Assembly: GCA_020091685.1 (NCBI GenBank)
Contig: CM034599.1
Location: 3,441,641-3,505,640 of the forward strand
Reading direction: 5' to 3'
DNA length: 64,000 bases
DNA from: Lutjanus erythropterus
Lineage: Eukaryota; Chordata; Actinopteri; Lutjaniformes; Lutjanidae
The notes beneath the pieces were generated by a model that did no database searches, was not told the DNA's origin, and saw only the letters and a program-made list of their open reading frames with translations. The position numbers and the translations under genes are program-made. Positions 46,519-58,399 of the stretch are shown here, piece by piece. Position 1 is the stretch's first letter. Each line of letters starts with the position of its first letter.

Positions 46519-47624
46519 GCACTCTCACAAATGATGGTGCTGACTGGAACCACACAGGGTTCTTTGGCTTGTCCCCAGAGGAGAACCCTTTTTTTTGGTT
46601 CCTGGTAGAACTTTTAGAAAGGGTTATACCTGGAACCCCCCCATGAGAATTTCTACAGAGAACCCTTCTATAGTGTAATGGTTCCACCCAAAACTCTCAC
46701 TGGGGTGTCTATCTTTAATCTTTCCACCTTTCCAGGGCGCTAACAAGCGGGTTCTAGGGAGAATCTTTCAGCATTACAAGGGATTCTTGGACGCTTTTTA
46801 TATTCCAGTGGGTTTTATCTAGAACCCATATAGGGGATTCTACTGAGAACCTTTTTATATTCCAAGGTATTTATCGAGAACACATGGAGGGGGTTCTACT
46901 GAGAACATTTTCATATTTCAAGGGTTTTGTCTAGAACACACTCAGGGTTCTAGCGAGAACGGTTTTATATTCCAAGTGTTTTTATCTAGAACACACGCTG
47001 GCGGTTCTACTGAGAACATTTTTATATTCCAAGGGTTTTATGTAAAACCCATGAAGAGGGTTCTACTGAGAACTTTTTTATATTCTAAAGATTTTATCTA
47101 GAATACATTCAGGGGGCTCTAGCAAGAACCTTCTGATATTCCAGGGGTTTAATCTAGAACACATGGGGCCTTCTATCAAGAAGGTTCTATCAACCTTTTT
47201 ATTTTCCAAGGGTTTTATCTAGAACGCACTCAGGGGGTTCTACTGAGAACCTGATAACTACTGATAACCTTTTTTCCCAAAGAGTTTTATCTAGGATGCA
47301 CCAAAAGCGTTTTCATGAGAACCTTCTTATATTCCAAGGGTTTTATTTAGAACCCAACTCGAGGGTTACCTGAGAACCTTTTTATCTTATGGTGCTAAGA
47401 ACCCCTGACAAAAGTGTTTGAGGACCTCAACAATCCTTGAAGAACTCTGTCTTCCAAATCAGGTTTTTTGGATGAAAAGGGTTCTTAATGGAACCCTTAG
47501 TCTTAGAAAGAACCCATGACAAACTGTTTCTTCAAACAAGGGGTTCTTCAGAAGCAAACCGTTCTGGATGGAACCTCTGCACTTCAGGAAGATCCCTTTT
47601 GGAACCCTTATTTTTCAGAGTGTA
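46519..47624. mobile_element. GGTTCT/AGAACC minisatellite element, copy 2
   Basis: Terminal inverted repeats surround CACTCT: the left end is GCACTCTCACAAATGATGG and the right end is TTATTTTTCAGAGTGTA. From about 46800 to 47390 it holds roughly ten tandem units of about 56 bases, each with GGGTTTTATCTAGAAC, GGTTCTACTGAGAACC and TTTTTATATTCCAA. Each unit contains a short self-complementary GGTTCT...AGAACC hairpin. No coding sequence. Confidence 0.85.
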
Positions 47625-47639
47625 GCATTGACATGTTTT

Positions 47640-47900
47640 CACGCTGTCCTCTCGTCCTCTCCGTCCAGCAGCCCGCGGTCCTCAGTTTTTGGCAGCCTGG
47701 AGTGCTCACGCCGTTTTGTCTGTCTCACGCTCGGGGACAGCGAGCCGATGACGAGCGAGGATTAGATTTGTCCAGTCACAACAGAGACGGGCAGCGTGGC
47801 GGTAGTGAGTCATTGGCCCGGTGGTGCTCAGTGGTGTCGCCCGGGGGCAGGAGGGGCAGCGTTGGCAGTTAGCACATCACTATCTGCTCCTGCAGACTCT
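47640..47900. promoter_or_regulatory. intronic CpG-rich block
   Basis: A short CpG-dense stretch (GCAGCCCGCGGTCC, CAGCGAGCCGATGACGAGCG, GTCGCCCGGGGGC) in AT-rich surroundings. It has open frames up to 118 codons but no family match or convincing exon boundaries. It could be an enhancer, an alternative promoter, or an unmethylated island. Confidence 0.35.
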
Positions 47901-48674
47901 GCTCTTAACCCACAGGCCCTCAATTTCACACAAATTGGAGGGAGACACACCAAGCAGAGACAGAATGACCTCGATGATAATGAAGGGTTAGCCTAAAAAT
48001 ATTAGTTTTATTTAAATTGGTATTAAAATTGTATAAGAATGTTAATGCAACACTGAATGCTGTCTGTCCCTCCTGCTCAGAATTAGAATTAGGATTAGTT
48101 ATATCATAATAATGTTTATTCGCCATGCTTGAACCTCGACTTCATGGCTGACGGTGATGGTTGGCCGGTTTCTCGGTAGGTTTGTCACCGTGTCCCAGAT
48201 GGACATTTTATTCATGTTCCCAGAAGATGAATTCTAATGACTCATGTGATCCCTCTGAGTGAAATGTCTCTACAACTCTGGATAGACATGAACAGAAACT
48301 CTTGTTCCCCTCAGGATAATTTGACCTCAGTTTTCATTCAGATGCCATCATTTTTTAAAAGCTTTATGACTAAGTATGTAAAATTTTAACCCAGTCTCTT
48401 TAATCTCCATAAAAATAACACAACTTTACACTCTGAGATAGCGTGCAGTATGTACATGTAAATCAAATTTTGCATCTGGGTGTCTGTGGAGAGCAGATCC
48501 ATAGTCAGGTGACCATTGTCATGGTAACAAAAATAATCACTTGGTTAATGTTGTGAAATGGTTGCAGTTAAACTGGTATTAAAGTGGTATTTTACTTCGT
48601 CCGTTGGGGTCCGTGTGTCGTGAATTTCATCATCAAAAGGTGTACGTGAAGGCACTGTGGACACACTCATGTCA

Positions 48675-50740
48675 GGGCTGAACAATAAGGATTAACTAGT
48701 TGCCTGGGGGCAAATAAAATGCCATGTTGGACACATAACTGTGTCCGACTCGGAAAGTGAAAAAAAAAAAATATCAATGATCTAAGAAACTAGTCTGAAA
48801 ATTGATTAATTGTTAAAGTAATTTGTCCTGACATCAACCTTTCTTGCTTTTCATCCTTTATTATTATATTAGACAGAATATTTTTGGTTTTTAGAATGAC
48901 AAAACGAGACCTTTAAAGACGTCAACTTAGACTTTTTTTTTTTTAACATTTTATAGACATTAAAACAAGTTGTACAGGGGGAAGTAAAAATTGACTTCAG
49001 GTAAGTGGGTCAGACATCAACTCACCTGGACCAATTTAAAAAAACAAAACAAAACATAAACATGCTAAAGTAGCATGGTTAGCATGGCTGGCATTGGTAT
49101 TTTTAGCATGTTACTTTATAGCTCGAAGCACCATCGTGCCAAAGAACCAAAGCCTCGCAGAGCTGCTATTGTGTCTTTGTACTCAGTCTTATTAATTAGC
49201 ATTTTTCTAAAAGAGGTTACAAAGTGTCATAGAAATACACTGCAATACAAGACAAACAAAAGGCCTAAAGAGAACTCATGGAACAATGTGATAAACAGTA
49301 ATAGCTTCGTTGGTTTACTTACCGACGTACCCACGGGTGCATGTAAGCATGTAGGGGGTTATAAGTTCAGACATGTAGGCTGGAGGCAGATAATTGACTG
49401 TGTCGAAGGTGATGAGTAAAACGTTAGGACTGACCTGAAATGTATTGGCAGGCAGTGGAGGGAGGCTGATGTGTCTGCATTCATTAAAAGACCAGCAGCG
49501 TTCGTCTACAGCAGCGATGATATAGACAGTGAAGAATATGGATTTGAATAATGTTTCTGGCATTTTGTCAGAATTGATGTCATATTGCATTTTGTATCCT
49601 TTAAGTAGCAAGATTTGAAAACAATATTATTATTTGATTTGAATGTTTTTTGGCTCCGAATTCGATTTGGCAGAGTGATGCACGGAGGTATAACAGAGGC
49701 CTTGATATGTTTCGCTCAGAGGATGCGCAAACTAGTCTGAGATAAGTGCAAACAAGCAGTTGGCAAGTGGTTGTCTGCCCTGCTGGGCTGCATTTGATCA
49801 CTAATGCTGCCTTGCTTCGTGCTGTTTCTCGTGCATTCTCAGAGAACCTCTCAGAGATTGTTGTGTGAAGGCCCGTAATTAGATGTTCTGGGACTATGGC
49901 AACCGCTGAAATTCAGAGTGATGTAATCTGTGCTCCGTCCTTAATTGCACATGCCATGTGTAGGATGACTAATTTAGCTCAGAAGAGTGAAGAAAGTGGA
50001 AGCTTCTTTTCACTTTCCCAAAAAAATCAGACCATCATTTCTTTGTCAGGCTCTGGCACAGATTGAGCCCCCGTCCTTTTGTCCTCAGACTCAACAAGTG
50101 CCCCCTTGGTTGATGTTGATTATATTAGACTATTATTGTTATTACTATTATTACTCTTGTTATTCTTGTTGTTTTTTGATTAATATAATGAGGGACGGCT
50201 ACATAAGTATCTCCTCGCAATTTCCATTTGTCATTAAACTTGCCAGCACCGGGTGGAGTGACTCAACTGGGTGAAACTGGGAAACTGATATGTGCAGTGT
50301 TATTTTAAAAGAGCCATATGTAACAGTTGTGCATCCAAAAATGAGTAAAACAGCCCAAATAGCGAGCTGGAGCCATAGATGGTATATTTAAATAGGTTGA
50401 AATCCTAATTAATATATTATCTGTGGTTGAAGCGAGTTGTTTCTCCCTGCTCCCTTCTCCCCAGAGTTGAGGAAGCTCAGGCAGGCTGCAGGAGTGCAAG
50501 ACAAGCGTATCATTGTTATCTGACAATAACAAGCGAGGACAAGTGCTTTTTAAGTTGATCAGCTGTTTATAACTGTCAGTTGTCTGTCAATGTAAAATTA
50601 AGCACGTTATCCTGAAAACAAAAGCCGACTGCTCTGGGCGTTATAAATGGAGTCATTAAGAATGGCAGTTTCACATCATCAGGGTAGGAATGGAGAATTC
50701 GTGCAGAGCAAACGCTGACCTTGGAATAAACTCTGAGTTT
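48675..50740. other. intronic sequence without recognised gene
   Basis: A degraded GATTAATTGTTAAAG fragment near 48790 resembles the GTTGCAGCTCTA family. About 49058-49140 has GCTAAAGTAGCATGGTTAGC-type repeats. The remaining sequence is unassigned. Confidence 0.4.
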
Positions 50741-50759
50741 AAATCAGCTCAGTTTGAGA

Positions 50760-50975
50760 GTATGTGTGACACCATCAAACACAGTCTCGGCAAGAGTACA
50801 AGTCTTTTCTGGGAGTTGATCTTTTAACTGCTCTGGAGTTAAAACTGAACTCTTAAAATAACAATCCCCTGTGGAGTAAAACACAACTCTCACCTCAAGT
50901 TAATTTTAATGCCAACTCTTTCATTGTGAAAACAGTCAACAATTAAAAGTATGATTCATTTAACACTTGGAGAGT
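50760..50975. repeat. repeat with GGAGTTAAAACTGAACTC-type units
   Basis: Repeated GAGTTGAT, GGAGTTAAAACTG, GTGGAGTAAAACAC and ACAACTCTCACC motifs in both orientations resemble a fish MITE. Confidence 0.4.
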
Positions 50976-52623
50976 TGATATTTCAAAACAAAACGTTTTT
51001 AGGAGAAAATGACTGCAAAAAACTTCATATTGTGACTACAAATGTCTTACTTTTAAATCTATACAGTGTCTTCAAAACTCCATCCTGGACGGATACTTAA
51101 TTGTGTGACACATTGTAGTCAGTGGAAATGGCAAAAAATAAGTAAATAGGAAAAAGAAAGAAAAATCTGGATATTTTGACAGAACTATAAAATTCGGTTG
51201 GATGATGTCCACCAAACTGGCAAAATGATGATGTCCACAGTGAAACTTTGCAGTGGACAGTGATATTGTTGTTATATTTCTGTTACACACTTTAGCAGTA
51301 AAAATTAAACAAAAGATAGTAGATTTTGCACCTAAATTAAAAACTTGCTGCCACTGGGCTACAGAATTATTATATAAAAAAAGCCATCATTTTTGTACTG
51401 TCTGGCTTACTCTTTATTCATCATTTCTAATGTGCTAATGCCTCTTACTCGCAACACTTTTATTGAACTTTTAGTAACAAGATTTGACTCTTCAAAAGGA
51501 AAATCTACATTTTAAATGAACAATTTACCATGCATTTAAATCATGATGGTACGATGGTAGATGGCTCAGTGGTGGACGACTGTCAGGCGTTGCGTTGGAC
51601 GGCCCAACCCAATTTGAGAAGTAAAATTGCACTTTTAGTGGCCTTGTGAAGTCCAAATGAAGACTTACTGGTGTGGCAACGAAACTGTAAAGATGAACAC
51701 AGAAATATTACACCACCAAGGAGTGTCTCTGAAGACGAGCTGTATTCTAAATGAGAGGATAAACTCCAAAAATCTTTAAGACCTTTTGTCCAGCTCCAGA
51801 TTGTTCAGGTCTAGAGATTACCACTTTTTTGCTGTCCAAAATTTCTGTGCACGTCCAGGTATAGTCTGTCTGGAACTAACACAAGCGTATATTGCTCTGA
51901 CAGAGGATGTGAATTTTATTGCACATGAGGCGCTACCCTGCATTCTTGAAGTAAGCATGACCGCTGTAACAATATCCATGACAGGGGACGGCGGTGAGGA
52001 GAAAGAGCAGCATGATAAGGGTAAAGGAGCTATAAAACAACGAAGCATGTCAGGTGTTGCACTTATCTGGTCTTTTCAGAGCCGGGGTGGTTCATCCAAA
52101 GAAATATTCAGGATCTGACCCGCGTGTCGGCATGGCGACTTTCACTCGAATGAGAAAAATGTTTGGGAATGTGTTGTGTGAGCTGACCAGCAGAGAGAGA
52201 GGTGGTCTGACAGCAGCCTCCTGCGAATGAAGACGGATGAGAAGTGAAGAATCTCTCTGTGTTCCTGTGATATGGCACAGTAAACAAGAGGCCACCTCTG
52301 AGACAAACACCGAGAGACAAAAAAAAAACAAAAACATATTCAACACATTATATTAAGTGCAGATCCTCTCACGCAAAAGTACATAAAACCTGAGAGCGGG
52401 GAAGAATTCTATCAATTATTTGATAAGGGATCTGGAGTCGCACACAATTTCACACAGAGGGAACTGCGAAGTGAACTTGTGATTTATTTTTGGTGGTTCT
52501 CCTCATGTTGTGAGAAATAGACCTCTGCTGCAGCAACTGGACAGTGGCGATACAGAGAGCAGCAGGAACTCTAGAGTTTAATCATATTAATGGTGATGGT
52601 ATGATCGAACCTGTGCAGCCATG

Positions 52624-53189
52624 TTTTTACACACTCTGCCTAGAGACTCCACCTTTAGCTTTGACTACGACATGCTTTCACCATGGCAGCGTTTTGATGA
52701 GCTTATTCAATGTCACAACATTTATTTCTGTCCAGAGTTGCAGTAATTTTTCACCAAGATCTTGTATTGATGATGGGAGAGTCAGACGGCTGTGTAAAGT
52801 CTTCTCCAGCACATCCACATCACTTTCACTATTAAACAGAGCTGTGAGTTCTACTGTTGATTCTTTATGATTTGATTTCACCAAACGTTTAAATGATCTC
52901 TGATCACGATCATTCAAGATTTTTTCATGACCACATTTCTTCCTTGAAGATGATGGTTCACCTCTATCCTTCCAGGTTTTAATAATGTGTTGGACAGTTC
53001 TTAACCCAGTTTTAGTTGTTTCATTAATCTCATGTTTTCTTTGCTTGATGCAGGTCAATAATTTGACTCTTCTGAAACAGAGGAACATCTTTTCCTCGAT
53101 CACATGATATGTCTTCTGACATAGTTGTTGAAGAAATGAGAAGCTGCTCACTGCATCAGTTAGAGTTCAATAACTTGTTACCAGCTGAA
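52624..53189 (-). mobile_element. Tc1/mariner transposon, copy 2, internally deleted and truncated
   Basis: It matches copy 1 over GACATGC-TTC-CCATGGCAGCG, ATCTTGTATTGATGATGG, and the whole N-terminal transposase region (TAATGTGTTGGACAGTTC; TAACTTGTTACCAGCTGAA). The minus strand still reads TTKTGLRTVQHIIKTWKD. The catalytic half is absent, and one terminal repeat is lost where another element begins at 53191. Confidence 0.9.
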
Positions 53190-53190
53190 G

Positions 53191-53592
53191 TTATGGTGCT
53201 CAAAGCACCCCCCCCCCCAAAAAAAGAAACCTTGTAAAACTCAACTGCAGTGTCTCTTTCCAGAAATCATGACCAGTTGACTCAAGATGTTCCACGGTGA
53301 TTCGGTTGGTGGGTGTAGTTTGGTAGAAAGGAAATAGTCCCTACGTGAAACTGCTGATAATCTTGTGGAACAAGGTCATGATTTCTGGAAAGCGACATTG
53401 CTGCTGAGTTTCTCAGATGCATTTTTTTGGCACCTTGAGCACCACTAGCCGAGTGTCATCTATTTCCTTAATACTGGAGAGAAGGCAGACATCTTTACAG
53501 CTGATCTCTCCAAAACTTGGCAAAATAAATGGCACTACAGGGAGGTGTTAAAATGTGTATTCCTGATTTTGGGGAGAACTGTCCTTTTAAAA
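53191..53592. mobile_element. foldback element with GGTGCTCAAAG arms
   Basis: The left arm (TTATGGTGCTCAAAGCACC; TTCCAGAAATCATGACC) is inverted in the right half (GGTCATGATTTCTGGAAAG; GCACCTTGAGCACCAC). It ends GAACTGTCCTTTTA, as does 12535-13845. It contains a C11-A7 run at 53208. Confidence 0.75.
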
Positions 53593-55572
53593 CACTAATT
53601 CCATTGACTATAGAGACCATCCTAACCTGCTCTGTGGCTGCTGTCCATTTAATCTCATTTATTTAACCGGCTAATCTGAACCCAGGGGATTGAAACCACT
53701 AACAAATGTGTCCAACCTTTGTGGTTTAAACCGTGGTGTTATTTGAGCAACATGGACCAATGACAGGATTTATTGATAACTGGACATGGATGTGTGACTT
53801 TACCTTGAAAAGTAATCCAGACATATTCACCTGCTGCATGACGATCTCTTGACTGCAGCTCTGACTATAATAATTCTTCATTAGCTCAGCTGTGGTTCAG
53901 ACCAGCAGAGAAAATAAATCAAGCCTTGTAAGCTCAGTAAAGTGAAGGAAGACGTGCTGTCAGCCACCTGAAAGAGGCTTGTTTAGTTTTTCCCTCACAG
54001 GTTTTACAGTTTGTGGCGCTGCTGACAAAAAAATGACAAGTCACCAGAGTTATCCAATGAGAGAGCGACCTGTCAGTCCATGTGATTTCATGCTCGGTTT
54101 GTTTATGAATAAAGCAGTGTGATCCCCAAATGCACTGAACTGAAATACTGAATTCCTTGGTCTGGGGAATGGAAACCAAATTACAGCAAAGCGAACAGCC
54201 AGAAAGCTGCTGCATGTTATAATAATTCTGCTCATGTTGTTGGATCTTTTAGTAATAATTTTAAGATTTCACAGCCTCGTCTTGTCTTGTGCACGATAAG
54301 TGCAATGATTTTTGTCAACACTGTTAACATGATGTTTTTAAAGCACTTTTTTTTTCAGTGCATCACATTATTTATGAAGCAGCTGTGTCAAAGTTAAACA
54401 GTTTGTAAGATTTTACACCTAGTAGCACGTCTGAGCAACTCCACTGGAGCAGTATGAAGTTGATGAGGAACAGCTCCACTTAATTTTCAGAGCGATGTCA
54501 GAGCTTGTGCAGGATATGTGGTGACGTCCCTGAAGACCAGAGATCATTATTATCATCGGTAATACTGCTACACATCACATTACTTATTTTTGAAGTTTTA
54601 ATTAAATGTTTCTCAGGGGAGGTCGCCACCACCTGCAAGAAGAGGGTCATGTGACTGACACTGAATTTTTTAGGCTGTGCAAAGTAGCTCTCATTACAGT
54701 GTTCTGAACCACACTAGCAGTGGGTTTTTACAGGTTTATTTTATATATTTTTATATCACAATGAATAGATTTTAGTTGGAATTTATTTTTTAAAAAAGGA
54801 GTTCTTTGTCTCAGTATCACTGAGCTCTTTATTACCTATTTTTAGTTACACTCAGGAGTGGAAGTAACTAATACCAAGACTCAAAGTACTGTAATTAAGC
54901 AGTTTCTTGGGTCATCTGCATTTTAGTAGTCAGTATGGCTACTAAAACAGACCAAAACATACAAACTAGATTCATTGCTGCTTGTTTTGTCTGGCAGAGC
55001 CTTTTGTCAAATCAGGAAACCTAGACTTAAAATGACAAAAGAATCCCAGAAAAATTTAAAAATGAGAAGAAAAGAAAAGTTTTATATCTTATGAATTATT
55101 GGTGATTAATTGATTGTTAGTGTTTTCAACTTTCGGTTAAAGAAAATTCACAAAGCAAACCTAGTTTAGAGAGGTGACCACTGAGCAGGAGGAGGACAGG
55201 ATGTTCTTCATTATTTCTAAACATCATTCAGTTTTGTCACGTCAGGAAAATGATTTACTATATTGGCCTTTTAGATTTTTTTTCCCAGTGAGATATTATT
55301 GATCGTATAGTGACTTAACTGTTGTGAACATAACCATTATTCCTGTAATTATTCTCAGCTATAAAAATATTCAGTTCTGATTATGTTCTGAATTTATTAT
55401 TTTTAAAAAAATATGTATTTTTTTTTTTAAGTAATTATTTAGTAATGAGAGTATCATTTGGTGCGACAAGAGTACGACAAGAGAAACAATTTTGTTTGTA
55501 AAATCATTGTGGTGCTGCAGAGATGTGATGAACTACACATCAGATTTTACAGACTTAAGAAAACGTCTTTGT

Positions 55573-55893
55573 AGGGCTGCAACTACTGATTATTCAGTCA
55601 GTCATTTTTATGATTAATTGATCAGTTGTTTGGTCCATAAAGATGTCAGAAAATGTTGATCAGTGTTTCCCAGAGTCCCACAGTGACTCTCCCACAGTCC
55701 ATATATTCAGTTTATTGTTAGACTGGGGTAAAGAAACCAGAAAATATTCACATTTGAGGAGCTGAAATCACAGAATTTGGGCAATTTTCTTTGAAGAAAA
55801 GGAGCCAAACTGAGTAATCCATTTTCAAAATAGTTGCCAAGTCATTTAAGAGTTGACGGCTAATCGATTTGGTGACAAATCATTGCAGTCCTA
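55573..55893 (+). repeat. GTTGCAGCTCTA-family repeat, copy 12 (near full length)
   Basis: GTAGGGCTGCAACTACTGATT at the start, GGTCCATAAAGATGTCAG, CACATTTGAGGAGCTGAAAT, and a CATTGCAGTCCTACA end. It shows both ends of the family, giving a length of about 320 bp. Confidence 0.92.
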
Positions 55894-57044
55894 CATTGTT
55901 TGGTGCAGCTCACTGCAAAAATCAGACCATTAATATGTTTTTCAATGAAAATGAGAATAATGAGGGATATAATGGTAATAACACATGTTAGCTAATACAA
56001 ACTGGGATGGCACAAGGGTCTCTATTGAGATTAGAGGCATGAAATTTATTGTAGATGACTGATTCCTCTTTCTTGTGACATTCATTATCTTAGAATAATA
56101 TCTCCAAACAGTCTACAGCTCGTATGAACATCACAGGTAAGCCAGGTGTAATGGCCAGCAGGGTTAATTAAATCTGTCTAGACCACCTAACTTTGCCTTT
56201 TCTGTTTCACAGTGAGAGCTTAAAGTTTCATAATACTGGCTGCCTGCTCCCTGCTTTACTTTTCACAGGTGTTCAGTCCAACATTAGTTAGGCAGCAGAA
56301 ACTGTGGTGCTTTAGCTTGGCCTGTGGAGGATTACCTCAAACAGTGAGTGTTTTTTTTTCTGCCTGCTGAGCAGCTCCGCGTCCAAGAAATGTTTGTAGA
56401 ACAAAAATTATAATTAGCTTCTGTTTCCTTACCTGTTTTTTCAACACATTAAAAAAAAGCCAGCGTCTGAGCAGCAGCTCAAGAGGAATCGTCTGGTCTT
56501 CCAGGGTTCCCACAGACTAGTTTTCAGGGTTGTGGAGTGAGTTCCTGTCAATCACTGACAGAAAAGTTGAACTCGGCAGTTGGACAGAAAGGCTGTGAAA
56601 ACAAAATGTGCCCTGCCGCTCTGCAAGTTGGAAATATTTCTTTAAAACTAAAAGATTGTGTCAGTGGTGTGTGAAAGCACACTGCTTTTCCTTCTGATCT
56701 AGTCTGAAATAGAAACATTTCTCTGCCCTTGCTTTAATAGCTTTTTTTTTTTTTCTCCCCCGGCCCAAAATAGATCTACTTGTTCATGGAGTTAGTTCCC
56801 ACTCTGACAGGTTTTAGGTTAAACTGCAGATTTAAAGCCGGTCCATCTGGAGCCACAATAAAAGCTCTTTTCACAAGGGAACGGGGCCGTGTGGGGTGAA
56901 CGAACACTTCTACCGAGGGACAGAGAACGTCATATTTTCATATTTCCAAGGATTAAAAAAATTCGTATATTACTGACCTCGCTATATGAATTGGTGCACA
57001 CACAACCCACTGAGGAATGAAACACTCCACACCTGGTGTCTTCC

Positions 57045-57064
57045 AAAAAAAAAAAAAAAAAAAA
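57045..57064. repeat. poly-A tract
   Basis: Twenty A residues. No obvious retroposon body precedes it. Confidence 0.9.
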
Positions 57065-57204
57065 GACCCTACAGGCTAAAGAAGGCGGTGTTGTCTATTA
57101 ATCCCTAGTTCAAGGTAAGTCATGTCAGCTGGCAAAAAAAGGCGCGTGGCAGTGAGTGGCCTTTAAGAGAAAGTTGCAGAACCTTTAAATGGATGACCAT
57201 AACA

Positions 57205-57420
57205 TAGGCCTGGAGGATATAGCTGAAAAACTCATCACGATAGTGAAGTTTCGTATCAGTCAATATCAATAATTATTAATCATATAGGTTGTGATTGACA
57301 ACATGTTGTGTAGTTTGCTGTTTTTTTGCAGGGCGATATAAATAAAATCACATATCACGATATTTTTAACCAAATACGATGATATAATAATATAAATATT
57401 GCAACAAAATTGTAGGTGTG
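57205..57420. repeat. repeat with ATATCACGATATTTTT motif
   Basis: AATATAGC-like start (GGAGGATATAGCTG), GTGAAGTTTCGTATCAGTC, AGGGCGATATAAATAAAATC and ATATCACGATATTTTTAACC are phrases of a common fish short repeat. Confidence 0.5.
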
Positions 57421-57480
57421 ACTATTGGTGCTTTCACATATTAACACTTGGGTTCAAGCTTTTTTGGGATTTTTCCTCGC

Positions 57481-57549
57481 TTATTTTCTCAATTAATAGT
57501 TGTTAAAATGTCAGAAACTTGTGAAAAATGTTGATCAGTCTTTCCCAAA
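57481..57549 (+). repeat. GTTGCAGCTCTA-family fragment, copy 13
   Basis: GTTGTTAAAATGTCAGAAAC and ATGTTGATCAGTCTTTCCC match the 5' third of the family. It breaks off at a GGGGTGGGG tract. Confidence 0.7.
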
Positions 57550-58399
57550 GGGGGGTGGGGTGATGACCGTGGAAAAAACTAAGTTGAATGAATGAAAAAA
57601 GTTTGCTGATGAAATAATGCAGACCTTTATTTTACTAAAATATGAAATAAAATGTGGGGTGGGGTGCGTGAACATTTTTTTTTCATCTTCTGAAGTTGTT
57701 CATGCCAGAAAATGTTTGAGACTCACTGATCTGAGCGGTCGTCTGTATTGATCCCCTGCAGCGCTGAGGCCACATGTCCCATCATTATCAGTTTTATGAA
57801 GTCCTTTAACCAGTGATTCAAACAAAAACATTTTGATTTCCTTTCTTTACAATTAATATATTCATAACACATCGGAATACAAAACGAAATGACATGAAAA
57901 ATTTTAATGCATGTCTTTCATTTTTCAGTGGAACATTTTTCAGTGCCAATAAAACATTTTGCAAAAGTATTTCGAAGCCAATGTTTCCTTCCTACAGTTT
58001 GGGTTTTGTTTCCAGTGCCAAATTTAATTAGCGTATTTAAGTATTTATCATAAAAATGTTGCTGCAGTCCGCTAATTATTTTGTTATTTTCACTCTTTAA
58101 AAGTCACCAGAACGCAGGAAAGAAAGTCTCCCGAAGTCCCTGTTTTTGAGGTCTCAAAGTTGGCAAGCAGTGGTTTTTAAATGGCATTTATGCTGAAACA
58201 GTTCCAGTTCCTGGTTTAGATTAAAACTTTTATTGGACAACAACCACAACTCTGTAAGAAAACCACAGACAGAACATGCAACTATTGAAAAGCACATAGA
58301 GGCCAAATAATTTTCTAATATTTTGGGCTGCCTATGCAACATTGCACTGTGTTTTGTCCACTGGAAGGGGACCTTAGGGGACATTCTATTACATTTTAT

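Noticed and set aside
46800-47400. CRISPR-like array
   Set aside because: The units are tandem minisatellite repeats without unique spacers, in a vertebrate genome and inside a terminal-inverted-repeat element.
47516-47872. 118-codon plus-strand frame
   Set aside because: It starts inside the GGTTCT element and runs into the CpG-rich block; no family match.
51786-52118. 110-codon plus-strand frame
   Set aside because: No domain recognised, overlapped by equally long antisense frames, and no exon signals.
52678-53151. 157-codon minus-strand frame taken as a gene
   Set aside because: It is the N-terminal Tc1 transposase relic with a deletion, not a host gene.
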